A DNA stretch of 64,000 bases from Granulicella sp. (GCA_027452215.1 DAIDGQ010000037.1:85173-149172); one strand, 5' to 3'. Positions 1 through 9,638 are shown, numbered from the stretch's first letter. Notes: a model not told the origin generated them from the letters alone. A program made the numbers and translations.

Positions 1-78
1 GATGACTTGTGCGAGCCTGTAAGCGACTGAAGCCACAGCTTCATTCCCATCAACAATTGCGATTTTTTGATCATCCAT
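1..78 (-). CDS. nifJ: Pyruvate:ferredoxin (flavodoxin) oxidoreductase, N-terminal fragment
   Basis: Reading the minus strand from the ATG at 78 gives 26 residues, open to the window edge. They contain DGNEAVASVAYRLAQVI, which is the N-terminal signature of the single-chain pyruvate:ferredoxin/flavodoxin oxidoreductase (alpha domain). The enzyme decarboxylates pyruvate to acetyl-CoA and reduces ferredoxin or flavodoxin in the cytoplasm. The gene is divergent from the complex I operon, about 106 bp away, so the two may share a control region. Only the first ~2% of a usually ~1,180-residue protein is visible, so nothing can be said about the Fe-S or TPP domains. Confidence 0.8.
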   Translation of the reverse strand, partial: MDDQKIAIVDGNEAVASVAYRLAQVI

Positions 79-184
79 GCTTTCACCTTCAATGCTTTAC
101 TATCTTCAGCTAGTAGGCTTTGCAGCGTAGTGACGATCATCACAAGGCCATGTTTGATCCTCTGGTAACGTAATTAAAGAACGT
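79..184. promoter_or_regulatory. Divergent nifJ / nuo intergenic control region
   Basis: This is the only non-coding DNA between the divergent nifJ start and nuoA, so promoters for both must lie here or inside the genes. It is more AT-rich than its surroundings. I see no convincing consensus -35/-10 pair or long palindrome. Confidence 0.4.
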
Positions 185-556
185 ATGACGAATCATCCTT
201 ATCTTCCTATTCTCGTGTTGTTGATCGGTGGTGCCGGCTTCGCCATCGGCCCTCTGGCTCTTGCATGGATCTGGGCCAAGAAGTTCTCGCCGCAAAAATC
301 CGGCCCCAGCAAGAACGCCGTCTATGAGTGCGGACTGGAATCCAAAGGCGACGCTTGGATCAAATTCAAGCCTGGCTATTACCTCTACGCCATCATCTTT
401 TTAATCTTCGATGTAGAAGCAGTGTTTCTTCTGCCCTTCGCTGTAGCGTTTGGCGGGTTCACTCCCACGCAAGCCATTGACATGCTTGTCTTCCTGCTCT
501 TGCTCGTGGCAGGTCTGGTTTGGGCCTGCCAGAAGAAGATATTGTCCTGGATCTAA
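185..556 (+). CDS. nuoA: NADH-quinone oxidoreductase subunit A (complex I)
   Basis: A 123-residue membrane subunit of complex I with three predicted transmembrane helices (about 8-28, 66-88 and 95-117). The conserved loop between helices 1 and 2 carries YECG at 47-50, whose Cys lies near the quinone channel in known structures. Length and hydropathy fit the NuoA/NdhC family. It is the first gene of a 12-gene operon; nuoB follows after about 76 bp. NuoA anchors the peripheral arm next to NuoH and NuoJ. The ATG at 185 is the first sensible start, since no longer hydrophobic extension exists upstream. Confidence 0.95.
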   Translation: MTNHPYLPILVLLIGGAGFAIGPLALAWIWAKKFSPQKSGPSKNAVYECGLESKGDAWIKFKPGYYLYAIIFLIFDVEAVFLLPFAVAFGGFTPTQAIDMLVFLLLLVAGLVWACQKKILSWI

Positions 557-632
557 CCACTGTCCAGATACACTGGATGCAGATCCGCAGCGGTAAACCG
601 ATTTCGTATTGACTTTAGAAGGCTTTGAGCAA

Positions 633-1274
633 ATGGATGAACAGCTAAAGAGCGAGCTGAGACGGCAAGGCGTTGTAGCCACCTCTCTTCAGGAACTCTA
701 CAACTGGGGCCGCAAAAGCTCTCTCTGGCCGCTGAACTTCGGCCTGGCTTGCTGCGCGATCGAAATGATTGCTACCACGATGGCCCGGTATGATCTCGCG
801 CGCTTCGGTGCCGAGGTCTTCCGTCCCTCCCCCCGCCAGGCCGATCTCATGATCGTTGCGGGTACGGTCACTAAGAAAATGGCACCACAGGTGGTTCGCC
901 TCTATAACCAGATGCCCGAGCCTAAGTATGTAATCTCCATGGGTGCCTGTGCCATCTCCGGAGGCCCCTTTAAGCAGGGGTACAACGTGCTCAAGGGTAT
1001 CGATCGCTATATCCCCGTCGACGTCTATATTCCCGGATGCCCGCCGCGACCGGAAGCCCTGATCGACGCGTTCCTCATGTTGCAGAAGAAAATCGACGAG
1101 CAATACCTGACCGGTCCAACCAGGCCGCGCCATCTGAACGCCGATATGCCCAGTGAATTTATCGTGCCGGAGTTTGGCGAGCACGACCTCGTACCCACTC
1201 AGAACCGCGACGTGTGGCAAGTCCCTCTCGTGAATATCTCAAATGCAGGCAAGAATGAATCTGGAAGCGATTAA
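633..1274 (+). CDS. nuoB: NADH-quinone oxidoreductase subunit B (cluster N2 subunit)
   Basis: A 213-residue subunit that holds [4Fe-4S] cluster N2, the last electron carrier before quinone. The tandem cysteines C40-C41 in [10 protein letters not shown], the Cys in [10 protein letters not shown] and the Cys in IPGCPPRPE are the four expected ligands. I chose the ATG at 633 because AGAAGG lies about 10 bases upstream; an in-frame TTG at 609 would add eight residues and lacks a ribosome site. The C-terminal ~45 residues form a polar tail longer than in minimal NuoB. The 3' end overlaps nuoC, suggesting coupled translation. Confidence 0.95.
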   Translation: MDEQLKSELRRQGVVATSLQELYNWGRKSSLWPLNFGLACCAIEMIATTMARYDLARFGAEVFRPSPRQADLMIVAGTVTKKMAPQVVRLYNQMPEPKYVISMGACAISGGPFKQGYNVLKGIDRYIPVDVYIPGCPPRPEALIDAFLMLQKKIDEQYLTGPTRPRHLNADMPSEFIVPEFGEHDLVPTQNRDVWQVPLVNISNAGKNESGSD

Positions 1275-1887
1275 GTCCGAAATAGAGGCGAACGTCCCCG
1301 GCTGTCGGTTGGAGATCATTCCCAACACCAGCCCATCTGCTCAGCACTCCTTGCTGGTCGATTCCGCGCACGCGTTTACCGTCGCCTCATTTCTGCGGGA
1401 TGGCGCCTCCGTGCGGCTCGATTACTGTAGCAATGTCACAGGTATCGATTGGCCCCTGAAAGAAATCTCGACCAAGACGAAGGTGAAGAAGCTCGTCGAT
1501 GGCGTCGAAAAAGACGTTGACGAAATCGTCAAGACCCAGACTGGCGGTTACCTCGAGGCCGTCTACCACCTCTATTCCATGGAGCAGCGACAGGGTCCCG
1601 TAATTCTCCGCATGCGCACCGAAGATCGCACCGACCGCGTCCATCTTCCTTCTCTCACTCCTCTGTGGCGTAGCGCCGACTTCCAGGAGCGTGAAGCCTT
1701 CGATCTCTTCGGCATCATCTTCGACGGCCATCCCGACCTGCGCAGGCTCCTCATGTGGGAAGGGTTTGTCGATCATCCGATGCGCCGGGATTACGTTGAC
1801 CCGGACGACTACGAGTACGAGCCCACAGCCCACGATGAAGTGCTCAAGCGCGCCAAGGAACATCAGGCCGCAGAGGGAGGGCTATGA
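1255..1887 (+). CDS. nuoC: NADH-quinone oxidoreductase subunit C
   Basis: A 210-residue homologue of the 30-kDa subunit of complex I, part of the quinone-connecting module. The family signature ERE.FDLFGI.F.GHPDLRR and the following W.DHP.RRDY are intact. NuoC packs against NuoD and NuoB in the peripheral arm and has no cofactor. Start choice is open: ATG 1255 has a weak AGGCA upstream, while ATG 1243 would add four residues without one. The gene overlaps the nuoB stop at the 5' end and nuoD (ATGA) at the 3' end. It is not fused to nuoD, unlike in E. coli. Confidence 0.93.
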   Translation: MNLEAIKSEIEANVPGCRLEIIPNTSPSAQHSLLVDSAHAFTVASFLRDGASVRLDYCSNVTGIDWPLKEISTKTKVKKLVDGVEKDVDEIVKTQTGGYLEAVYHLYSMEQRQGPVILRMRTEDRTDRVHLPSLTPLWRSADFQEREAFDLFGIIFDGHPDLRRLLMWEGFVDHPMRRDYVDPDDYEYEPTAHDEVLKRAKEHQAAEGGL

Positions 1888-3044
1888 GCGTCCTGACAGA
1901 ATCCACCATAGCCTTGAGCTCCGGCCCAGTCACCGATCCCGGCGCGAGCCAACTGCTCGAAGTGTCCATGGGCCCGCAGCATCCCTCCACCCACGGCGTC
2001 TTCCGCATGGATGTCTCGCTGGACGGAGAGCAGGTCGTCAAGCTCAAACCCGTCTTCGGCTACCTGCATCGCAATCACGAGAAGATTGCCGAAAATGAGA
2101 GCTACCTCGGTTGCATGCCCTACACCGACCGGCTCGACTACATCTGCTCCATCACCAACAACTGGGCCTACGCTCTCGCAGTTGAAACTCTCGCTGGCAT
2201 CAAGGTGCCCGAGCGCGCAGAGTATCTTCGCGTCATCACCGGCGAACTCACCCGCCTGCAAAACCACGCCTCGCTCGTCGGCTTCCTCATGCAGGACATG
2301 GGAGCCAGCGGAACCCCTCTGATGTATGCCTTTCGCGAGCGCGAAAAAATCCTGGATCTCTTCGAAGCCCTCACCGGAGCCCGCATGATGTGCAACTACA
2401 TGCGCTTCGGCGGCTGCCGCGTGGACGCCCCAGCGGGCTGGCTTCAGCAGGCACAGAAGGTCATCGACGCGTTCCCTAAATTTCTCGACGAGTTCGAAAG
2501 CCTGCTCAGGACCAACGAAATTCTGATGGCGCGCACCCAGGGTGTTGGCCGCGTCTCCAAAGAACTGGCCATCAACGCCGGCCTCACCGGCCCCATGGCC
2601 AGAGCCTCCGGCGTCAACTACGACTTACGCAAAGTCGACAGCTACGGTATCTACGATCGCTTCTCCTTCCGTGTCCCCCTCGGCGAGTTCGGAGACGTCT
2701 ACGACCGCTACATGATTCGGCTGCTCGAGATGCGAGAGTCCCTCGAGATCCTCAAGCAGGCCATGCGCGAGATTCCCGCCGGCCCCATCATGGACCCGGG
2801 CACCAAGATCCGGGGCTTCCGTCCCAAAGCTGGCGAAGCCTACGGCCGCATTGAGGCTCCCAAGGGCGAGCTTGGCTTCTATCTCATCAGCGACGGCACA
2901 GGCAATCCCTATCGCTTCCGTGTTCGTCCGCCGAGCCTCATCAATCTCACGGTCCTCGAAGACATGTGCCTCGGCAGGAACGTCGCAGACATCGTTATCA
3001 TTTTAGGCAGCGTGGATATCGTTTTGGGTGAGGTGGATCGTTGA
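1884..3044 (+). CDS. nuoD: NADH-quinone oxidoreductase subunit D (quinone-site subunit)
   Basis: A 386-residue 49-kDa-type subunit related to NiFe-hydrogenase large subunits. The [10 protein letters not shown] motif supplies the conserved quinone-site His and YTDRLDY supplies the conserved Tyr; [12 protein letters not shown] and the C-terminal DIVLGEVDR ending are typical and complete. It forms the quinone pocket with NuoB. ATG 1884 overlaps the nuoC stop by four bases. About 88 bp of apparently non-coding DNA separate it from nuoI. In canonical operons nuoE, nuoF and nuoG follow here; none is present. Confidence 0.95.
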   Translation: MSVLTESTIALSSGPVTDPGASQLLEVSMGPQHPSTHGVFRMDVSLDGEQVVKLKPVFGYLHRNHEKIAENESYLGCMPYTDRLDYICSITNNWAYALAVETLAGIKVPERAEYLRVITGELTRLQNHASLVGFLMQDMGASGTPLMYAFREREKILDLFEALTGARMMCNYMRFGGCRVDAPAGWLQQAQKVIDAFPKFLDEFESLLRTNEILMARTQGVGRVSKELAINAGLTGPMARASGVNYDLRKVDSYGIYDRFSFRVPLGEFGDVYDRYMIRLLEMRESLEILKQAMREIPAGPIMDPGTKIRGFRPKAGEAYGRIEAPKGELGFYLISDGTGNPYRFRVRPPSLINLTVLEDMCLGRNVADIVIILGSVDIVLGEVDR

Positions 3045-3132
3045 GTTCCAACATGCAATACCGCGTTGATCGCTTTCAAATACGCAGTTCTGTGACTACG
3101 CCATCATCCTGTAGCATCAAGGGGTGCGGCCT

Positions 3133-3747
3133 ATGCTAGGTCAAGGAATCCTCAAGGGTCTCGCCGAGACCGCACGCAACTTCTTCGGCAGCTATATCAA
3201 CAAAGACCGCCTGACAACTGTTCAATTTCCTGAAGAGCGTCTTCCCCAGATTGAGGCAACCCGCGACTTCCCCTTCCTTGTCTACGACGGCACGGACTGG
3301 GACCAGGGAATGCGCTGCGTCTCCTGCCAGATCTGCGAAAAAGAATGTCCGCCCAAGTGCATCTACATCGTCAAGAGCGCGGACAAGAAGCCGGATGCAA
3401 CAGGCAAGCCCCAGTTCTATCCCGCACGCTTCGACATCGACATCTCCGTCTGTATGAGTTGCCAGATCTGCGTCGAAGTCTGTCCCTTCGATGCCATCAA
3501 GATGGATGTCGACTTCGAACTCAGCACGACCGACCGATTCGGCGGCTTACTTTTGAACAAGCAGCAGTTGGCCAAATCGAATGAGTACTACAACAAGATT
3601 CATCCCACGGAAGCAGCAGCCGTAGATGCTGCGTTGGCCGACGAACGTGCCAAAGCCGATGCAAAGCTGCGCCAGGCCGCAGAAGCCAAGGCGGCCGCGG
3701 CTGCAGCTCCTCCTACTCCACCAGCCGAAAAGACGGTGGTCCAGTGA
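3133..3747 (+). CDS. nuoI: NADH-quinone oxidoreductase subunit I (2 x [4Fe-4S])
   Basis: A 204-residue ferredoxin-like subunit. Two complete CxxCxxCxxxCP motifs are visible (C62-C65-C68-C72 and C107-C110-C113-C117), binding clusters N6a and N6b that pass electrons to N2 in NuoB. I chose ATG 3133, with AAGGGG eight bases upstream, over GTG 3124. The last ~50 residues form an Ala/Lys/Pro-rich tail beyond the usual fold; its role is unknown. Gene order is unusual, since nuoI lies before nuoH rather than after it. With no NuoEFG in the operon, NuoI would be the most exposed electron entry point. Confidence 0.94.
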   Translation: MLGQGILKGLAETARNFFGSYINKDRLTTVQFPEERLPQIEATRDFPFLVYDGTDWDQGMRCVSCQICEKECPPKCIYIVKSADKKPDATGKPQFYPARFDIDISVCMSCQICVEVCPFDAIKMDVDFELSTTDRFGGLLLNKQQLAKSNEYYNKIHPTEAAAVDAALADERAKADAKLRQAAEAKAAAAAAPPTPPAEKTVVQ

Positions 3748-3801
3748 CACACCTCATGACCAGGAACAGACCACTGAATTTGTTGCGGACGGTACGGACT
3801 T

Positions 3802-4977
3802 ATGCCTGAAATCATTGATCAGATCTTTGTATTGCTGAAGCACTGGCTCATGGGCTATGTCCCTTCCCTGCTGAAGCCCGTAGTCTCTGCCATCCTCTCC
3901 GTCGTGCCGGTGCTCCTTGCCTTCCCACTCTTATTTGCGATCACCACGGTCCTCGAACGCAAGGGTCTCGGCAGAATGCAAAATCGTTACGGGCCCAACC
4001 GCGTCGGTCCCTTCGGCTTCCTGCAGCCCATGGCAGATGGCATAAAGTCCCTCACCAAAGAAGATATTATTCCGCGTACAGCGGACCACCTGGTACATCT
4101 GCTTGCGCCCGTAGTGATCGTCATCGCCTCGTTTCTCGTCTATGCGGTTTTGCCCATAGGCAGGAACATGGTCATCGCCAACCTGAACGCCGGTGTCCTT
4201 TTCTTCTTCGCCGTTGGTTCGATGGTCGAACTCTCCGTTTTCATGGCCGGCTGGTCAAGCCGCAGCAAATACTCCCTGCTCGGAGCCATGCGGGCGATCG
4301 CACAGATGATCAGCTACGAAATTCCTCTGGTGCTTGCATCGATCGTCGTCATCATGGCTGCTGGTTCCCTCTCAACCGTAACCATCGTGAATCTCCAGGC
4401 GACCTATACCGGAATCTTTCCCCACTGGTACGTATTTACTCCGTGGGGCCTCACCGGATTCATCATCTTCATGATCGCCGCGACAGCCGAATCCAATCGC
4501 TGTCCTTTTGATCTTCCCGAGGGAGAATCGGAGATCATTGCCGGCTACTACATCGAATACTCCGGATTCAAATTCGCCCTGTTCTTCCTCGGCGAGTACC
4601 TTGGCATGTTTGCCACGAGCGCCATGGCCATCACCCTCTTTCTGGGTGGCTGGGCAGCTCCCTTCTCGTTCCTCACCTGGATTCCGTCGTACGTCTGGTT
4701 CTTCGCTAAACTCCTGGCGCTAATCTGTGCGTTCATCTGGATTCGTGGAACGCTCCCGCGCCTTCGTATGGATCAGCTCATGAACTTTGCCTGGAAGTTC
4801 ATGCTGCCCCTTTCCCTTATCAACATCTTTGCCGCTGGTGTCTGGCATTACATGCCAGCGGGTGCCTCACGTTGGCTCGTCGTGACCTTGGTCATCGCAG
4901 TTGCCTGCGTCTTGTTGAGTCGCGGACTTCGGCGCAACCAGTGGTTTCACGTACGCACCTACCGCTTTGCCAGTTGA
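3802..4977 (+). CDS. nuoH: NADH-quinone oxidoreductase subunit H
   Basis: A 391-residue, roughly eight-helix membrane subunit joining the peripheral arm to the proton-pumping arm and contributing to the quinone tunnel. The conserved RYGPNRVGPFGFLQP, ADGIKSLTKEDI.P and the PFDLPEGESEIIAGY loop rich in acidic residues are all present. Length is somewhat above the usual 320-350 residues because of an N-terminal extension of about 20 residues before the first core helix. It lies 54 bp after nuoI and about 80 bp before nuoJ. Confidence 0.95.
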   Translation: MPEIIDQIFVLLKHWLMGYVPSLLKPVVSAILSVVPVLLAFPLLFAITTVLERKGLGRMQNRYGPNRVGPFGFLQPMADGIKSLTKEDIIPRTADHLVHLLAPVVIVIASFLVYAVLPIGRNMVIANLNAGVLFFFAVGSMVELSVFMAGWSSRSKYSLLGAMRAIAQMISYEIPLVLASIVVIMAAGSLSTVTIVNLQATYTGIFPHWYVFTPWGLTGFIIFMIAATAESNRCPFDLPEGESEIIAGYYIEYSGFKFALFFLGEYLGMFATSAMAITLFLGGWAAPFSFLTWIPSYVWFFAKLLALICAFIWIRGTLPRLRMDQLMNFAWKFMLPLSLINIFAAGVWHYMPAGASRWLVVTLVIAVACVLLSRGLRRNQWFHVRTYRFAS

Positions 4978-5059
4978 ATCTGTGACAAACATCACAAGCT
5001 TGTCGGGCTCAGTATGTTCCTCTGTATCTAACTACTTCGTAGGGTCGGATTGTTTCTAG

Positions 5060-5560
5060 ATGACAATTTCTTTTTTCATAATCGCCGCAATCACGATCGT
5101 CGGAACCGCTGCTGCGATGAGCCTGAAGAATCTCGTGCATTGCGTGCTCTCCCTGACGCTCGGCTTGGTTGGACTAGCCCTCTTATTCCTTCTGCTCGGC
5201 GCGCAGTTCGTCGGCTTCACGCAGATTCTCGTGTACGTCGGAGCGGTTGCCATCCTCGCTGTCTTCGCCATCATGATGACCCGAAGCGCTGAGCCGATGA
5301 CGAATCTGCCTCCAGCTTCCTTCCGCTTATCCGGAGTGCTCATCGCAGCCACCGTCTTCGCCGTTCTCGCCTGGGCGATCTCTTCCGCGACAAGGTCGCT
5401 GCCCTCGCAGTCCTCCCAGCCCGAGGTCTCCGTGAATCAAATCGGAGTTGCCCTGATGCATCAGTTCGTTCTTCCACTAGAAGTCATCGGCGTATTACTT
5501 ACCGCAGCTCTCGTCGGTGCCGCCATCCTCGCCATGGATGAGACAGGAGCGTCACGATGA
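5060..5560 (+). CDS. nuoJ: NADH-quinone oxidoreductase subunit J
   Basis: A 166-residue membrane subunit with five predicted helices. The third-helix motif VGAVAILAVFAIMM, which contains the pi-bulge linking the quinone site to proton translocation, is conserved. NuoJ pairs with NuoA and NuoK at the heel of the complex. The ATG at 5060 is the first start after a stop-rich leader, and the stop overlaps nuoK by four bases (ATGA), indicating translational coupling. Confidence 0.93.
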   Translation: MTISFFIIAAITIVGTAAAMSLKNLVHCVLSLTLGLVGLALLFLLLGAQFVGFTQILVYVGAVAILAVFAIMMTRSAEPMTNLPPASFRLSGVLIAATVFAVLAWAISSATRSLPSQSSQPEVSVNQIGVALMHQFVLPLEVIGVLLTAALVGAAILAMDETGASR

Positions 5561-5868
5561 GCCCCTTATCCGGCTACCTTCTTCTGTCCGCCCTTCTCTT
5601 CTCCATCGGCCTCGCCGGAGCCTTGACGCGACGCAACGCAATCCTTGTCCTCATCGGAATCGAGTTGATGCTCAATGCTGCGAATCTTAACTTCATCGCT
5701 TTCTGGCGTTATGGCCCCAACCCCGCTGCCTTGACGGGAGTCATGTTCACTATTTTCTCCATCAGCGTTGCCGCCGCAGAAGCCGCGGTTGGTTTGAGCA
5801 TCATCCTCGCCGTCTATCGGCACTCTAAATCAATAAACCTGGACGCGATGAACTCGATGAAGGGCTGA
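5557..5868 (+). CDS. nuoK: NADH-quinone oxidoreductase subunit K
   Basis: A 103-residue MrpC-like subunit with three helices. The two membrane glutamates expected of NuoK are visible in helix 2 (IGIELMLNAANL) and helix 3 (AAAEAAVGLS); both are needed for proton transfer in known complexes. Length matches the family (about 100 residues). It overlaps nuoJ by four bases and is separated from nuoL by a 109-bp gap that holds nothing recognisable apart from an 11-codon open frame. Confidence 0.94.
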   Translation: MSPLSGYLLLSALLFSIGLAGALTRRNAILVLIGIELMLNAANLNFIAFWRYGPNPAALTGVMFTIFSISVAAAEAAVGLSIILAVYRHSKSINLDAMNSMKG

Positions 5869-5977
5869 AGAACCATGCAGGATGTACTCTTGATCGAGAC
5901 CACTTAAACCAGATAGGACTCCCCCTTCATCCAGGACCGAGCCCTGTCTTTCACCTGAAATTTCCTTCTGGCGTTCA

Positions 5978-8080
5978 ATGAACTGGATCGTACGAAATCT
6001 GTGGCTGGTCCCTGTACTGCCCGTCCTGGCAGCCGGCATCAGTGCGCTCGCAAAACGCAAAAGCCGCGTTCTGGCCGCGTCCCTCGCAATCGGCTCGATG
6101 AGCTTATCGTTCCTCCTCTCAGTATGGGCGTTCGCTCATGTCCTGGCTCTTCGGAATAGCGGGCAGCCTAGCCTGCAGGTCTTCAACTTCCGCTGGTTCC
6201 AGTTTGGCAACGAATGGCTATCGCTCGGCTGGATGCTGGATCCATTAACCGCCGTCATGCTGGTGATGGTCACCTTCGTAGGCCTGCTGATTTTCATCTA
6301 CAGCGTCGGCTATATGGAGCACGATGACAACTTCATGCGCTTCTTCTGCTTTCTGGCGCTGTTCGCCGGAGCGATGCTGGGCGTCATCATCTCCAACAAC
6401 CTGCTCCTGCTCTTCATGTGCTGGGAGATCGTCGGCCTCACTTCCTACCTGCTGATCGGTTTCTGGTTCAGCAATCCGAAGGCGGCCGCTGCCGGCAAAA
6501 AAGCCTTCATCGTGACCCGCATCGGCGACGTTCTCTTCTTCCTGGGCATCGTCTGGCTGTATGCACAATCGGGCACGCTGCTCTTTTACGACAACGGTGC
6601 CGGCTTCCTTGAGCACTCGGCCATCAGCCATCTCCTCACACAAACGACCACGACAGGTATCTGCGTCGCGACAGGCATCGCACTGCTAATCTTCTGCGGT
6701 GCGGTCGGCAAGTCTGGCCAATTTCCATTGCATGTCTGGCTACCCGACGCCATGGAAGGCCCTACCCCCGTCAGCGCTCTCATCCACGCCGCAACCATGG
6801 TTGCCGCCGGTGTCTTTCTCGTCGCCCGCGTCTACCCGCTCATGAGCGCCCACACCGGGCTCGCAGACGTCATCACCACCTCCACCGCGCTACAGGCCGT
6901 CACCTGGGTGGGCTCATTCACCGCTCTGTTTGGAGCGGTCATCGCCGTCGCACAGTACGACATCAAACGCATCCTCGCCTACTCCACCGTCTCGCAGTTG
7001 GGCTACATGATGATGGGCCTTGGTGTCGGTGGCGTCTCCGTCGGCATGTTCCACCTGATCACCCACGCTTTCTTCAAATCACTCTTGTTCCTTGGTGCCG
7101 GCTCCGTCATTCACGGTTGCTCCGGCGAGCAGGACATCCGGAAGATGGGTGGCCTCGGAAAACTCATGCCCGTCACCTTTGTGACCTACGCCATCGGCAT
7201 GCTGGCACTCTGCGGCTTCCCCTTATTCTTCTCCGGCTTCTGGAGTAAGGACGAGATCCTGCACGCCGCTCACACCTGGAACATCTCACAAGCCCCGTTT
7301 TATATGGGCGCCTTCGCCGCGCTGCTGACGGCCTTTTACATGTCGCGTCAGGTCTTCTATGTCTTCGCGGGAACATCCCGACTGGCAGAGGAACACCACG
7401 ACCACGCGCACGCAGCCGATACCTCAAGCCACCACGGCTCCGGTTCACCCCATGAGAGTCCAGCTGTCATGACCGTCCCGCTCATGATTCTCTCAGCGTT
7501 CGCACTGCTGCTTGGCTTTCTTGGGACCCCAGCATGGCCATGGTTTCAATCTTTTCTCGAAGACGCTCCGGTCTCAGTAAACTTTGGCGCGTTTCTCACG
7601 GGAGGCATGCTGCCCGTCATGCTTTCATCCTCCGTGATCGTGCTGCTTGGCCTCACCCTGGGCTGGTGGTTCTTCGGCCGCAAGCCCATCGAAAGCGCCG
7701 ATGCTCCCGATAACTTCGGCAAGCTTTCACCTTCCATCTTCACCGCTCTGGGCAATGCGCTTTATTTCGACGCAATCTACGGAGCAACCTTCGTCAAGCT
7801 GACGACTCTGCTGTCGAGGATCTCCGATTGGCTTGACCGTTGGGTATGGAACGGTGCCGTCCAGACCGTGACCTACACCGTCCTGGGATTCGCGCACCTG
7901 GACAATTTCCTTGATACCAACGTGGTCAACTCCGGCTTCGATGAAGGTTGCGACACGGTATCGCGCAGCGGAAAGCTTCTATCCATGCTTCAGGCGGGCC
8001 GCATCCAGGGGTATCTCAAGATTGTTGCGGGTGCCCTCGTCGTCTTCACGATATTCCTACTCTGGAAGGCCAAGATATGA
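5978..8080 (+). CDS. nuoL: NADH-quinone oxidoreductase subunit L with enlarged lateral helix
   Basis: A 700-residue antiporter-like subunit, the most distal proton pump. Helix-5 Glu (MCWEIVGLTSYLL), the Lys of DIKRILAYSTVSQLGY and the helix-12 Lys of GFWSKDE are present. From about residue 598 (FDAIYGATFVK) to GRIQGYL near 680 runs the C-terminal lateral amphipathic helix. It measures roughly 83 residues here against about 50-58 in ordinary NuoL proteins recalled from memory, an insertion of about 25-30. A histidine-rich loop (HHDHAHAADTSSHHGS) lies near residues 475-490. A longer strut is what a fourth antiporter-like subunit in the arm would require. The stop overlaps nuoM1 (ATGA). Confidence 0.95.
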   Translation: MNWIVRNLWLVPVLPVLAAGISALAKRKSRVLAASLAIGSMSLSFLLSVWAFAHVLALRNSGQPSLQVFNFRWFQFGNEWLSLGWMLDPLTAVMLVMVTFVGLLIFIYSVGYMEHDDNFMRFFCFLALFAGAMLGVIISNNLLLLFMCWEIVGLTSYLLIGFWFSNPKAAAAGKKAFIVTRIGDVLFFLGIVWLYAQSGTLLFYDNGAGFLEHSAISHLLTQTTTTGICVATGIALLIFCGAVGKSGQFPLHVWLPDAMEGPTPVSALIHAATMVAAGVFLVARVYPLMSAHTGLADVITTSTALQAVTWVGSFTALFGAVIAVAQYDIKRILAYSTVSQLGYMMMGLGVGGVSVGMFHLITHAFFKSLLFLGAGSVIHGCSGEQDIRKMGGLGKLMPVTFVTYAIGMLALCGFPLFFSGFWSKDEILHAAHTWNISQAPFYMGAFAALLTAFYMSRQVFYVFAGTSRLAEEHHDHAHAADTSSHHGSGSPHESPAVMTVPLMILSAFALLLGFLGTPAWPWFQSFLEDAPVSVNFGAFLTGGMLPVMLSSSVIVLLGLTLGWWFFGRKPIESADAPDNFGKLSPSIFTALGNALYFDAIYGATFVKLTTLLSRISDWLDRWVWNGAVQTVTYTVLGFAHLDNFLDTNVVNSGFDEGCDTVSRSGKLLSMLQAGRIQGYLKIVAGALVVFTIFLLWKAKI

Positions 8081-9636
8081 TCACGTTTCCGTGGATCTCT
8101 ACCTTGACCATAGTGCCAGTTGTCGGTGCAATTGTTTTGCTTGCGTTCGGTAGTCGCAACAAAGTTCTTGTGCGGTGGATCGCGCTCGCCTTCAGTTTTC
8201 TTGCGCTCGTCCTGACTTTGGCTCTGTGGCATCAATTCAATCCACTTGCCGACGGATACCAGTTCCAGGAACTGCACGCCTGGATCCCAGCCCTCAACGC
8301 CGAGTACCGCGTGGGAATCGACGGCCTCGGGCTCCTGATGTTGCTCCTCACCTCGATCGTTGTTCCAATCGGCATGCTGGCTTCCTGGCAGATTCAACAA
8401 CGCGTCTCTCTCTACTTCGCGCTCGTCCTCCTCCTCCAGGCCTGCTTAGTCGGTACGTTTACCGCGCTAAACTTCTTCCACTGGTTCATCTATTGGGAAC
8501 TCGGCCTCATCCCTGCATTCTTCCTCATCAAGCTTTGGGGCGGCCCAAAGAGCGCAAAAGCCGCCATGCAGTTCCTCGTCTATACGATGGTCGGCAGCAT
8601 CGCCATGCTGATGTCCTTTCTTGCGATCTACCTCGCAACGAAGACCTTCGACTTTACGGAACTCGCACACCTTGCACAAAGCGGAAAACTGATGCCGGCC
8701 GTCGTGAGCACCCTCGGCTGGCACCTGTTCACCCCGGCCCACACCGCGATGGTCATCTTTCTCGGCGTATTCCTCGGTTTCGCGGTCAAGGTACCCCTGA
8801 TTCCCTTTCACACCTGGCTGCCATCCGCCTACTCTGAGGCTCCCACCGGGACAACGATCCTTCTCACCGGCGCCATGTCCAAGATGGGCCTCTACGGTTT
8901 CCTCCGTATCGTGCTGCCACTCTTCGGCGTCCAGATGCAGCAGGTCCTGACGCCCCTCCTGTGGCTTGCTGTAGCCACGGTCGTCCTGTCAGCGTATGCC
9001 GCGCTGGCCCAGACCGACCTCAAGCGTATCTTCGCTTATTCCTCGATCAATCACCTCGGCTACTGCATGCTTGGCATCTTCGCCGTCGTCAAGTTCACAG
9101 GAGGAGACGCTGCCCTTACCGCCCAGAAGTTTGCTGCAATGAACGGTGTCTATCTCCAGATGTTCAATCATGGACTCACCGCCGCAACAGTCTTCTGGTT
9201 CATCGCCATGCTCGAGAAACGCTCCGGCGGCCTCCGTGGCCTGAACGACTTCGGAGGTTTGCGCAAAGCCATGCCCGTCTTCACCGGCCTCATGGGCATC
9301 GCACTCTTTTCTTCCCTCGGCCTGCCCGGTCTCAACGGATTCATCGGCGAGTTCCTGATCTTCAAAGGCTCTTTCCCTCTCGTCACGTGGGCTACGGCCA
9401 GTTCCGCAATCGGACTCCTTCTTACAGCGGTCTTCATTCTCGGGGTTCTGCAGCGCGTCTTCTACGGCCCGCTCGGAGAGAAGTGGGTGCACCTCCCTGA
9501 TCTAACCCTGGGCGAGCGCCTGACACTCGTACCTCTCATTGGACTTATGTTTGCTTTGGGCCTCTATCCCCAGTTCATTCTCGGTGTCGTCAACCATACC
9601 GCCATACAGATGGCGCTAAATCTGCGGAATTTTTGA
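8077..9636 (+). CDS. nuoM: NADH-quinone oxidoreductase subunit M, first copy
   Basis: A 519-residue antiporter-like proton pump of complex I. ATG 8077 overlaps the nuoL stop; the frame is open 43 codons further upstream, but that part lies inside nuoL and is not plausible. Pump residues are intact: helix-5 Glu in YWELGLIPAFF, Lys in the discontinuous helix-7 region (HTWLPSAYSEAPT...MSKMG), Lys in QTDLKRIFAYSS and helix-12 Glu in NGFIGEFLI. It is followed within two bases by a second, clearly different NuoM, so the operon encodes four antiporter-like subunits (L, M, M, N). Confidence 0.95.
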   Translation: MITFPWISTLTIVPVVGAIVLLAFGSRNKVLVRWIALAFSFLALVLTLALWHQFNPLADGYQFQELHAWIPALNAEYRVGIDGLGLLMLLLTSIVVPIGMLASWQIQQRVSLYFALVLLLQACLVGTFTALNFFHWFIYWELGLIPAFFLIKLWGGPKSAKAAMQFLVYTMVGSIAMLMSFLAIYLATKTFDFTELAHLAQSGKLMPAVVSTLGWHLFTPAHTAMVIFLGVFLGFAVKVPLIPFHTWLPSAYSEAPTGTTILLTGAMSKMGLYGFLRIVLPLFGVQMQQVLTPLLWLAVATVVLSAYAALAQTDLKRIFAYSSINHLGYCMLGIFAVVKFTGGDAALTAQKFAAMNGVYLQMFNHGLTAATVFWFIAMLEKRSGGLRGLNDFGGLRKAMPVFTGLMGIALFSSLGLPGLNGFIGEFLIFKGSFPLVTWATASSAIGLLLTAVFILGVLQRVFYGPLGEKWVHLPDLTLGERLTLVPLIGLMFALGLYPQFILGVVNHTAIQMALNLRNF

Positions 9637-9638
9637 TT

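Noticed and set aside
7173..7448. Arg-rich minus-strand frame inside nuoL, and many similar frames opposite GC-rich genes
   Set aside because: They overlap conserved genes and have the skewed Arg, Ser or Gly/Val composition expected of antisense shadows.
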